From the NCBI GenBank assembly GCA_013397865.1, contig VZTI01003778.1, forward strand, positions 311,160 to 375,159: a DNA stretch of 64,000 nt. Direction: 5' to 3'. The position numbers and the translations under genes were made by a program. The first letter of the stretch is position 1; every line of letters begins with the position of its first letter. Source of the DNA: Struthidea cinerea. Its lineage: Eukaryota; Chordata; Aves; Passeriformes; Corcoracidae. Below, piece by piece: positions 50,096 through 62,000 of the stretch. Below the pieces are notes generated by a model. The model was given only the letters and a program-made list of their open reading frames with translations. It made no database searches and was not told the DNA's origin.

Positions 50096-53000
50096 CTTCT
50101 TTGGAAGATTCATGAACCTCCATTCAATTAATTCATCAGAAGCCTGAAAAAGCTAATTGTGCGTTCATATATTTCCATAGGCACAGGCTCATTCCTGCAC
50201 CAGATGTCAATAATACCTGATCCGTGCAAATGGAGCTGGGTTTGTGGCAGCCCACTGCCCAATCTAATTAACGTTGTGACTCCAGTTCTCCTAACCAGGA
50301 ATGGAGTTTGGGTTTTGCATAATTGTAAGGCCAGGGGTGGGCATGGTGAGAGACAGGGATCTCAACCCTGTGTCTCCAAGGCTGAAATCTGAAATGCCAG
50401 ATCTGTTCCCAGGGGCCCACATATAGGAAGGCAATGCAAGAGGCTGGTTTTTTGCACAAAGAGGGCTCGGGAAAATCTGCAGTGCACTGCCCAGCCCTAG
50501 CAACTGTTTGAAGAGGCAGAAGGGGCTTAATAACTTAACTGAGGATCACACACCGTCCCTCTCTGGGTTTCTTCGATCATCCTAACGCTGTTGTTGCCCC
50601 TGGGCCAGACAGTGCCAGGCTGGCCACTGCACAGCACAATTTCACATGCTGGGCTTCCCAGGGCAGCATCAGGGCTTCGGTGGCTTGTGGAAGTGATGTT
50701 TGTGGGTAAGTCCATAGGGCCAGGACCATATGCATTGACACCTCATTGCCTTCTCCAGGCAGAAAGATTCTCCATTCTTTGGGGAAGTTGCTTTTCTCAG
50801 GCCTGGATGAAATTTTATGCTTTCAAAGCAGGTTGCAGCCAAGCACGGCTTGCTTTTATTTTTGTTGTTCCTAGCATTATTAGCACACAGCTTGCTTTCA
50901 AAGATAACGATGTGGAAAAACAATAGCATCTTGCCAAACTCCTTCAGTGTAACATTTGCAGGTTGTGCTATTTTATCAGTGTCTTAATATGTACATTGGA
51001 ATGGTGTGAATACTCTGTTTTGTGAGCTACAAATGGAATGGAAATATTGAAATAAATCCCTTCCTGCCCTGCCAAACAGACCTACCTTCTTCTGGTACTT
51101 TTCTATCATTGCGCTGTGTTGTAGGGAACTTGTTTAGCATATAAAAAACACTACTGCTGCACTCCATTATCAAAGACATATTTGTTAAAACATGCATATA
51201 AAAGGATTTGTAATTGAAGAACAGCTTTGATATATTTAATAGGATGTAAAACTGCCATCCCTTTTTAATAGGAGATGCTTTATGTGCATTAGAAGTAATA
51301 AAATTATGCCTCTTCACTGAGCTGTACCCACTAGCAGACTGTTTTCTCCCTTCTTTTAGTTAATCTTAAAACTTTAATGTAATGTAAACACATTGACGTC
51401 TCTTTTTTCCTCCCCTTTCTGTACTTGGAAGTGCTTTGAACTGAACTTTGCTTCAAATAAGGGCTAGCAACAAACATGGCATCAGTATACAGGGCCCTGG
51501 TGCCACCTGACAGATGGTCCATAAAGCAGCACATCTCCTTGCCTTAGGAATGTTAACAGTAATGGGAGTGTGGCTGCATGTGCGAGCGAGCACGCCTGAG
51601 AGTAACCTTGTGAAGAATGAACAGCTATAATGGCATTCTTTTCTGTATTCCCACGTCTCAAATGTAATCAAATACCGGAGCAGCAGAAATAGAAAATGAC
51701 AATCAAAACAAAAATAGTAATAGCTTTAATAGCTGTTTCTGTGTTTCAGTCTTGGAGTGTTTTACGAGGAAGCATTGTTAAATTCAGGAAATAAGGATGT
51801 AAGCTGGTAAAAAGAAAGTATGCTAAATCTGACTGGTGTTTTGGGGTACTTGTGGTTTGGTGTCTCATCTTACACAGAGCTGTTCTCTATTCCTTTCAGA
51901 ACTGAGGATCAGGGATTAGTTTTCAAGATGGATAATCTAAATTATTTATTCCAGAAAATCGCAGATGTGTCTCTGAACCTTGTTAGAGGAAACCAGGAAA
52001 GAGGCCATTTCTCCTGATTTCTGTTCTGGTGGCTCACCAGCACCCAGTAGTACATATTAAACATGATGGTTGGAAGAATATTCACAAAATGCCTGAGATA
52101 CTGCTGCTTTATGAAAAAACTGAGACCATCAAAAAGAAAGTATCTCTCTCTTGTTTCAGAGGCATTACTGTATTGACCAAGTTCAAATTGACTGCGCAAG
52201 TGCACTTCCCTGCTCTTCCTAAGAATATCTTTAGGTTCATTTATTCAAGTTCCCTTTCAACATGAAGATGATGTGCTAGTGATTGTGCTAGCAGGAGCTT
52301 GACAGCTGTGAGGCACGGACGTAGTCCTTCGCAGAATAAGTTTATATGTGTTCACCTTGTTTTTGTGGCAAGGGCTGAACACTGGCCTGGCACACAGGTG
52401 AGGTGACATGTTTGAAGACAGGTTTTGGTGACTGTAGGGATCCTGCTGTCATTCAGGTCTGTTTGTTGAAGGGAGTTGCAAATCTGCATCTCTTTGTTTC
52501 CTGATAAATTTTTGGAAGAATGACTGTTCCTCTAGGCTGACAAAGTAAGTGGGATGGTAGAAATGGCCTGTCATCTCTCAAGTGACTCAACCTGAGCATT
52601 CTTTATGAGAATGGCCAGATTCCCTCCTTGGGACTGTAGCTGCCCAGTGCTGCAGCTTCTGCTGCCTCTGTTGCTTTTCTCCAGCAGTGTTTTTAGACTG
52701 GATCTTCTGGCCTGCACTGGAGCCCACAAATAGCCAGGTCAGCAAGGGATATATCTGTTCAAACAATACAGGTATCTGAAAGACCTGTTAAGCTGTGTAT
52801 GTAAATATTTGAATGTCAGAGTATATTCTACTAGTGTAATTAATGAATGACAGACAGAAAACTCCATTTCATGTAGAGAAAATGACACGTTCTTTTCATA
52901 AAGGGAGCTAGTGCAATTCATTCAATTTGCATTTGGATATCGCTATTATTCAGTAAGTGATGTGGGTTTGGGTGCCTACTGCAAGAATCACACAAGGAAG

Positions 53001-53460
53001 TATCCATTCTGAAACTGGTTCTCTTCTGCAGATGAAAATCCAGCTCCCATCTCTGCCAACATATGAATTCTAAAAAGACAGGTGTATTCATTAAGAGTCT
53101 GGTTATTAAAAAACACAGTCATTTTTTCCAATGAAGCTGGTCTGCAATTTGGACTGATGTAAGGTAGGTTTAAATAGGAATTAAATTTTTAAAAAATCGA
53201 GGCAGAATTCAGATATATGTCAGCACACAGTGAGCACAGTTTAAATACCAAGTCAATTGACTGTCATAAATTCCTCAGGTTAACTTAGTTGAGTTAATTA
53301 CAGTGAAGTGCTGACCAGCTACATCAGTCAAATGGATGAAGCATTTGGAAAAAAAAAAAACCAAAACCAAATCCAAAAATCAGAATGGGATTTAGAACGA
53401 GTTGATGGAAGAAAAGCAGTACTACAATCAATACATCATAAAAATTCTAGTCTGGGTTGT
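50096..53460. other. Unique non-coding sequence
   Basis: No gene or repeat is recognised. A small possible exon at 52335-52397 (63 bp, open in phase 0, ending 'cacag' plus 'gtgagg') has a short pyrimidine tract and is weak. One octamer word lies at 52925-52932. Confidence 0.45.
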
Positions 53461-53506
53461 TGGCTTTTTTTCTAATAATAATAATAATAATAATAATAAA
53501 AAGCCA
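53461..53506. repeat. (TAA)9 microsatellite inside a 9-bp inverted repeat
   Basis: A TAA array (53473-53499) is framed by 'tggcttttt' (53461-53469) and its exact reverse complement 'aaaaagcca' (53498-53506). The whole could fold as a stem with an AT-only loop. Such AT-rich hairpins are prone to replication slippage and repeat-length change. Confidence 0.9.
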
Positions 53507-53681
53507 TACTGGCAGAAGTGGTCCAGTGAAGTCTTGGACAGTGCGAGCTCCGTGTGAGGCATGAGTTCATCCCAGACCTAGCCAGAATCTACTGGAGAAA
53601 ATTAAAAGTTATTTACCCATTTCACTCAGCTTCTGGATTATGCCTTTTCTGATCAAATTAGCTCTTACCTTTTTCTTGCAG

Positions 53682-53809
53682 GACAAAGTCATTGTCCTGG
53701 AGCACATCACTAAACAGAAAATTAATTACAGTTGTCTGCTGGGTGTAGAATACCTGTCACTGCGACTACATCCAGTAGCCCCCACAGATCTCCAGGACAC
53801 TGGACACAG
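53682..53809 (+). other. Candidate coding exon, 128 bp
   Basis: The 3' splice site is 'ttacctttttcttgcag', a clean pyrimidine tract and AG ending at 53681. The 5' splice site is 'cacag' followed by 'gtaaat' at 53810. Starting in phase 0 the frame is open for the whole segment (DKVIVLEHITK at the start, PTDLQDTGHR near the end) and leaves two bases over. The other two frames have stops. The product is not recognised. Just upstream (53461-53506) lies the (TAA)n hairpin. Without a transcript this remains a candidate only. Confidence 0.25.
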
Positions 53810-56800
53810 GTAAATAATGTGGTTCTGCTTTTTATTCATATTTGGTTCTGTACTCATGTAGCTAAGTTTTCAAAGCAGCCATCCTCATGAGGGTAAACCT
53901 GTTTTCAGTCAAGGATATCAAGTGTAACTCACTACAGGTAACCTCAGCATTTGTGTGTTTAAATGTCAGTATATTTGAAGCTGTTCAGTCCTTTGTTAAG
54001 AGTTAGGAAATACTCCACAGAATTTTAATTCTAGCTCAAATGTTTAGCTTTTCTCTCCTCTCCTCTTCTAATTACACAGTAAGTGTAAGGAAACTATTTG
54101 GCCAGAATTAAGTATAAATATGCAATCTAATAATCATATGCCTTCTCTATCTGTAGAGGTCATGAAGGACTGAAAACAATACTGCATAATTTTAAATACA
54201 CTTTAGCAGTTTATTTCAGGAAAAAAGAACGAGCAGGATTTACTTAAGACAGACTACTCAGAAAAAAAATAGTTGAAACAAAGTATTCACAGAAGTGTGT
54301 ATGAACTACAACGGATTGATAACAGACTACCTTGATTTAAAAAAGGAACAAATCCTCTATTTTCAGCAATTACCTATGGCCTAGTCCACTACATGACATG
54401 GAGAGTTTACCTCACTTTCTTCAGGGTCTGGCCTTTCATATCAAAGAGAATACATTGCCAGAGCAAGTAATGCTTTAAGTGTGCTTCAAAGAACAAGTAA
54501 ATGCTACCTGTTGGCCAAATAAATAGGAGTGGATTCCTTAAGAAAAAAAAAAAAAAGGGTCAGTTTACCTTGAAAAGCTATGCATAGAATCAGAAAAGGC
54601 ACATGTAGCCTTGTCTGAGACACATTCATTCCAGGTATTCTAAATATTCCCAAAATGCAACAGGAAACATGTGCAGTTTAATACTGATAATTCTTGTTCA
54701 TAGGAACAACGAAAGCTGCATTTGAATGCACTACATTTTCAAGAGGGAAGGGGAAGACATGGGTTCAATGTCAGTTCTCCGCTGAAGCACAGTATGGAGC
54801 TCTGTGAAGAACCCACAATTATTAGCTACACCCACAGAGCAGAGGTATGGCATTTCCAAAATTAGCGCTCCCCTTCATGCAGAATTAGTCTTTTGGGAAT
54901 TAATTTCTTCCTCACTCCCTGAAATGTGCAACAAGTATATTAACCTTGAAACACCTTTCTGTCTCTTCTAAGCCTCACTGGAAATAAACCTCTGAGTCCT
55001 AATCCTCATACGTGAGGCTGAGAAGGTAGTGTTAATGTAGTCTGCTTCCACAGAGAAATTCCACCGAGCCTTGCTGATGCACAGCCCTGGCCACACAGAA
55101 ACAGACTGGTCAGCCTCCCCTGAGAAATAATACCAGGGTCAAACTGTCCCTCTTGTGTAAGTTATTAATTACATTTTCCTTTTTTAATGGTGAAAGTTTA
55201 TTGCTTGTTTTCTGTCTTCACAAACCTGTGCCAGTGAACAGGCACTTCTTTGTGCACTTCATACACTCCTTTGTGCACTTCATGCACTCCTTTGTGCAGT
55301 GTCAGCCACGTGAAGATTTCTAGATGCCTCGTTCTGGTCTGTGAAAAAAAAAATATCAAAGTAAAAGGATGCAAAAGAGTATGAGTAAAGATATGTGATT
55401 AATTGTGTGGGGGCAAAAAATCCCCAGGGCTCTTTTGTCCCCGCAGCTGTCACAGCCTAACAGTGCTCTAGAGGGCTGGGCCTGCCCAGTGCCCCCTCAT
55501 GCTGCTCTTAAAGGCAATGTCTCAGTGACTTGGGGGCTCACTAAGCTCTAGAGCTTGGTGGTTGGTACAAGCGCATTGGTGCTGGAACTAACTCCTTGAA
55601 AGTTACACTTTTAGCTGTTTTCAGGGTGATGCTGGCAAGGTGACAGAAATTCAGCTTCTCACCCAGGCAGGGGAGAGAATGTGGCTCTCCTTCGATGCAG
55701 CATGTCCTACAAATAAAATAAACCACATGTTCATTTTGCAAATCTGTCCATTGATGCAGAAATCAGCCTCCGCTGTGAGCCACATAAAGAGGCAAGAGAG
55801 CAGGTTGGGTTGGATTTTGGGAAAAAGTCAGTTGCTGTTCATGTGCTCAATGGAAATGGAGGTCTCTTAGAAACCGGGACATTTATCTGGGTCATTAAAC
55901 AGAAGCTGTGGGTCACTTACAGGAAATGGGGTGCCGTGGGTAGTGCCTGGAGAGTAATAATGAGAGCCAGGTAATGGCATCCAGTCAATTACAGTCTTAC
56001 GTTGGCATTGTCTAAAATGGAAAACCCAACAGTCTAAAAGGCTATAACACTGATTCTGTAGAACATTAAACTATTACTTTATGCTGATGATATCCTACTG
56101 TTAATTAAGGACTCACATGCTTCCCCTCCTGCTTATAATGAATATTGCTCTCTGAGTACAAAGTTATCATTGCACAAAATTAATGACTCTGAGACTGCAG
56201 TGATGCAGCTTTCTGGAGTTTGCCCTTCAGCCTTGCTCACCTCATGGAATCTTAAGTGGGCACCCAAAAATACAGTACAAATACTTAGGGGCTGATATTA
56301 ACAAAGCCTCAGACAATGTAATTAAAAACCATTTAAATCCAATTACCAAGCAGGCAGGAGAAGATTTGGAGAGATAGCCAGAGCTAAATAAAAGCAAACA
56401 TGTGTGATTCAGTTTGCCATCCCATCAGGTTGTTAAAGTAGGAATAAGGACATCGTGTAAGTCAGCACCCTTGGAGTTACTGTCATAAATGAGCTCATAG
56501 CAGTATTTTCCACTGGCACCAACAGTTGTGTGTTGCGCTTACTTTGAGCATAAATGTATATAAATACCTATAAATACAATGACAAAGTCTAACAATGACT
56601 AATAACTAAATTCCTGATCCACATCTTAAAAAAAAAGACATAATTAGGAATACTTCACCTACTACTGAAATCCAGCTGTTTCTTTAAAGGGTACAGAGGT
56701 GGATCACACAAGTACCACACTCAGCCCTACAGAATGTGACAAAGTCTAATCTGTACTGCCAAGTTCACGTTTACCCACAGCCCAGGCTTCTGATGCAATA

Positions 56801-58194
56801 AACCAGCAAAGTTTCCTTAGAAGTCACTGTAGAACTTACAGAATAGCTACAACTACAGTATTTTTTAGATGACAGGATGACAGAAATCTCAGGATGTGAG
56901 GGTGAAGTAAAGACACCACACAAATAATTTAAAATGTATTTATAGCTCTTGGGATGAGAAATGTTACTATTCCCTTTAAATGTCATATAATTGGTCCAGT
57001 TTTATGCACCAAAATAATGTAGATTTTTATGGTTTTTTATTTCCTAAAAGGCATAATTTTGAATGAAAATTGCTGTATTTTAAGATTGTCTTTTTTCTCT
57101 TCCTCATACTGTAAACTAATATTGATGTTAAGCAGAGGTTGCATTTCAGTAGTGGCTGGAATGGATATATCTTTCTGGAAAGCACATGAAATCCTTAGTG
57201 ATTAAAGGAATTTCATAAATATAAACCAATTATGTTTGGACTGGCTTGAAAAATTAAATCATGACAGACAGACTTATTTGAACTCTATCCTAAAGAGTAA
57301 GATTTTTTGGCCATTCACCATGTTCTGTGGAACTAATTTTACCTCTTAAAAAAAAGCGGAGAAGATCCATTCCAACAAGTGTGCTCAGATTTTTCCAGTG
57401 TATTCTGGGATTATCCAGGTGGGGCCAGATAGCAGAAAGATCTTGCTGGGGAAACTGTTGAAGCTGCTGTGCATGACAGCTGCCTACCAAAACAGAAAGC
57501 CCAGATGTACTAGAGAAGGCAGTGATACATATTTGTGATAAGATGGGGGCTGCAAATAAAAGGTGTCAGTGAAAGAACAGTCTGGACAGCAACACATACA
57601 AGGAGAAGCTGCGGCTGCTACGAGAACACAATCCACCCTGCACATTCATGGCTATGAAGAGTGCATCATCCTAACAGCTCTACAGCAAGCACATGCAAGA
57701 TAGCACTGTAAACACCTAAAGTTTGCAAAAAATATTCAGCAGGTGGGGGTTCCTCTTCAAAACTGCAGCCTGAGAGGTGTGCATTTATCCTTCTCAGATA
57801 CCCACATTCTCTGAATTATATTCTCAGCAAATTTCTGTGTGGGAAATCGTCAGCTTTCTGCACGGGCATTTGAGCTTCACTGACTGAGTGCCCAGAGTTA
57901 AATTCACAAGAATATCTAAACTGACAGACACATAATAATCAAGGATGTCTAATATGTTAACGTTGTTTAAAGATATGGAACAACTTAAACAGCCTCAAGG
58001 GCATTCATAGTTTTTCTTTCTGATGTGTTTGGTTGTAATAAACAAAAGGTCTTCTCATAGATCACGGATTAAAGTAATGGACAAAAGAAGTGGGAATGAA
58101 TAGAGACAACTTAGTGCTAGATTTCCTTCAGAGTTATTTGGGGTGAACTGTTTCAGCTTATTGGTAAGAGGTTGTGCACAACAAGGTAACAAGG
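53810..58194. other. Unique non-coding sequence
   Basis: Apart from the 21-bp tandem repeat at 55248 nothing is recognised. Few open frames exceed 60 codons, in keeping with AT-rich non-coding DNA. Confidence 0.5.
55248..55298. repeat. 21-bp tandem repeat, about 2.4 copies
   Basis: The unit 'ctttgtgcacttcatacact' plus 'c' repeats at 55248, 55269 and partially at 55290, with one substitution (atacactc versus atgcactc). This is a small tandem array and no coding frame is implied. Confidence 0.9.
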
Positions 58195-59097
58195 TCTGCT
58201 CATGTTCTTAAATTATTCAAAGTTTTTAAACAAAAAATTAACTCTAAGTACTTGCAGAAAGATCTGTCAGAAACTGGCAGACAAAAGTGACAGATGAGGC
58301 TTAGGTTCAATAAATGCAAAGTAAAGCATGAAGAAAAAATAGTATTAGCCATGCATGCTCAGTGGTATGCTCTAAATCACTTGAACTTAAGAAAGAGACA
58401 CATCAGTGTTGGTCTAGGAAGTCAATAAATTAAAGGAAAGGCAAAAAGAACAGGAGACAACATTATGCTGTTGAATAACTCTTAATATGTGCCTGCACTC
58501 TAAATACCAGCTGCAGTTCTAGTCCTGGTCTCAGCAAGGATTGAAGAATAACTGGAAAGGGTTTAGAGATGGATTATGAGACTAATCAAAGGAATTGGAC
58601 AGATTCCTGTCCAGGAGTGATGATAGACTAGGCTTTGGTACTATAGTAAAGAGATGACTGAGGGGTTTATGTGGAAAAAGATCTCAGCTGGCAGAGTAGG
58701 GGAATAAAATGGTTACTATTTGGTGTTTCTCAGAATACAAGAACCAGAGGGTACCACATTACATGTTCAGCATTCAGATTGTAAATAAACAGACCGATAT
58801 TTTTACATATACTGCATATTTGAACCAAAGAACTACTTTCCACATGCTGTTGAAAAAACTCAGCACATTCCCCAGTACACCAACAATTCACATGGGTGCA
58901 AAGTGTAATTGTACAAACTCATACAGGACAACAGCTCAAGGGCTATAAAAGGAAGATGCCACAGCTAACTCAGGAAACCTCCAAGAGATGTTGCAAGGAT
59001 ATTGCTGTACACTTACTCTCTTTGCCTTGATGTTGACTACTTGTGTGAGAGGGAGCACTGGTCTGACCCAATAGAACTGCTGTCTTGGTAGGTGAGG
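58195..59097 (+). mobile_element. Ancient L3-like CR1 remnant (reverse transcriptase 3' end and 3' terminus)
   Basis: This is a highly diverged LINE of the older CR1/L3-like lineage that is abundant in turtles and crocodilians. Recognisable anchors occur in the right order. A 'caataaatgcaaagtaaagc' block lies near 58308, corresponding to the RT tail around the 'FN..KC' region. A 'ccagctgcagttctagtcct' block lies near 58508. A run corresponding to the usual 'LEKRR' region, with 'agagatgactgaggggttta', lies near 58650. The terminus 'actggtctgacccaatagaa' lies near 59058. All frames are broken by indels and stops. Between about 58720 and 58990 the match is weak. The 5' limit is uncertain and could extend further upstream. 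The identification rests on remembered family structure, not an alignment. Confidence 0.72.
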
Positions 59098-62000
59098 CAC
59101 TTAGGTGTGTTTACAAGCTGAGCCCGAGTTCTTCTGCAACACATATTTCACACTACAGCTCTTGAAGCATTACTCTGCATTCATGGGCATAGCATGACCA
59201 GCTAAAAACAATGGCAGAAAATTGCCCAGAGTGGTTCCACACACCATGGAGGGTAAAAAATGAAAAGCCAGAATATAGTAAGAATAGGAGATAGTAAGTT
59301 TAAGGGGACAGGAACAGATGGACACTTATTGTTGACACACAAGACTAAGGCTGGAGCCAAATTGTAAGTACAGCAGAGATGGAGTGTTAATCCAGCCGTG
59401 AGAACAACCAGCCTACGTAGGTTCTGCTGGATACTGACTGAAGACACAGCCAGGAGAGAGCGCTTTGGAAGAGAAGAAATCAGGAGCACACAGTCTGCAT
59501 TTCTGCTCTGCTAAGGAAATGCTGCTGTGAAACATCAGCTAAACTGATAGAACTGAGCTTAAATCAGGGACTAGTTTCTCATCTCAAATAAATCAGGGTG
59601 GCAGTAGCAAAGCCAGAGAATCAACTATCTGACAGCTCTTCTCCCAAGTCAATACACTTTAACGCTGATATACCTGATTTGCCTACTGTTACAGAAATCA
59701 GTGTAGGTTTATCAAATTTTACCTACCTCAGTCAGCCAGCCTAGGTTTGTTTTCTTTCACCAAATAACCACACTGCAAACCATGTCTAAACAGCCTCATC
59801 AGGCATTTGAGTTTTCTTTGTGGCTCCAGTTGTTTATGACATTGACAGGAACTAAAGCTACTAGAGATCGGGCTATAGTGTTTTATTTTAGAGTACAGAG
59901 CATAGTTTAGGGTGAGTATTTTGGAGCCTTTCCATCACCAGATTTCTGTGCTGGAGCACTCTTTGGTGGACACAACAGCATGAAGCTGTGGCCTTTCAGA
60001 GACACAAGAGGCCAACAGGCCCTCTTGGCCCTATTTCTTGAGCGACCTCCAACTTTTCTCACAGGTTTTGGAGCTGTGATCTCTGGTTTTTACCTCATTC
60101 TCTGTCTTGTTGACTTTAACTGCAAATTCTCTGGGGCCTTAGTCTGTGTCTCTAGGTACTATCATACTACAAACAATATACAATAATAATAATTTCATAT
60201 TTGATCAGCTGCCTTGTAACGGCTTTTTTTCTTCTGGGCTTTAAACTTTTTTATTTGATTGCATCCTTGCCCTAATTTCAAAGATGGAAAATAATAGATT
60301 TTCTAGAGAACAATCCCAAAAGTCCTATCTACAGCTGATCTGCAATTCAATACAATGGTTCTTTCGTTTTTCATGATTTTTTTTTTTGTCCTTTCAGATT
60401 TGAATAATATCATTTGTGTGATGTTACTCAATTTCTCTGTTTTAATTTGAAATCCTATTTTTTAATCAATTAGGAAAAAATGACCTAATTAAGGAGTAAT
60501 TTAGGCCAGCAACTTAAACATTGGTTTATAAAGTAGCTGCATTTAATTGGAAATGTGCTCAACTACTGCATTGCATTAGCAAGTAATTTGGAAGAAAGAG
60601 TCAATGGGATCCCCTGACTGCTATTTCAGAAACGATAGTGACAAAGCTGAAGTCCAGAGCAGTCTGGTGAACTTGGCTTTTACTAATAGCTTTGCTATGA
60701 GCCTAAAGATCCAAGCAACTGCAGCCTCTCATTATGCAAGACACAAACACACAGCAAGTGACTGCTGGCTCCCGGGAATAGTTCTGATATGACTTGATGG
60801 ATATAAAGCTCAAGAACCAAGAACACGGAGAGAGGACCCAGCTTGCTCACCCCCCCAACACCAGTCAGTGGCAAAGGTAGTAACAGCCCTTGGCTGCCAG
60901 AGTGCCCTCAACCAGAGAACCAGGCTGTCACCAGCTAATGCACATGCTAATAAAATTTCTTAAAAACTCCACAACATATTTTTCTTTCTGTATTTCTCCT
61001 TAGCTGTTAGAGGCCCTAGCATCAGGGTTGTCAGAACTTTGCCTAAAAATGCCCACATGCCACAAAGGGAAGAAGGCTGTTTAAAAGCTCACTAGCATAC
61101 TTCAGGAAAGAAATTCAGCTTTGACAGCCAGTGGATGTGTTACAGGTCACAACTCTGCACTGGCTGCCATTAGCGCCAGGACAGCTCACTCCCTTCTATC
61201 TGGACTCATCTCTCCACTGGTGCTTTTCACTGGAGCAGCACCACAATACAGATGGTTTTAGCGTCAGAAAGAGAATTTGACACTGTCTATATGCCATGTT
61301 TCATTCTCATTTACTATTGGTGGTTTTAGCATTGTGTACCTGCAGTAGTGCAATGAAAGAAACAATTATGACTCTGCTCTGGGCATCAACACACTCTTGA
61401 AAGGCCGCTGGTTTCCAGCTGATCACCTAAGGTTTCTTCACTGTAGAGTGGGTATTGCTGGACAAACTTATTAGCACATTATTTATTCATGCTGGCTCAG
61501 AATTTTTCCTCAGATAACAGCTCTCAGGGAAACACTTACAAAGGCCTTCCACACTGACAGAGCCCTTGCCACATGTTACTGCTTCATGGCTGGGAACAAC
61601 AGCATTTTATTCCATTTTAAAAAACACCCAGAGGGTGCTTGCAGGCTCAGATCACTTCAGTTTTACACTAATACTTTTTGTCATTAATTTTCATTATTGT
61701 TTGAATCCTCCGTTTAAATCTGAGCTACAGAGGCGAGAGAGGTTGTCATCCAATTGGTACCTAAGTGGCTGTAACACCAAGGAAGCTGCAGGAAGCCAAG
61801 AGCTGCTGGCCAAAGCCCCAACAGGAACACGCGCAATTTTGTAGTGCTGCAAAGGGGACACTTGGTGGAGAGGAGAGAAGTTTGGCATTTGGGCAATTTA
61901 GTCCTCAGCTACTGATGCCTTAATTCAGGCAGGTAACAGTCTCACTTGGCAAAGCAAAGCATGGAACAGCAGACTTGTAAAACTCACTGAGGGCAAGATG

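Noticed and set aside
61145..61170. LINE2-type RT word encoding LHWLP
   Set aside because: Similarity stops immediately on both sides; a single short word is not enough to call an element.
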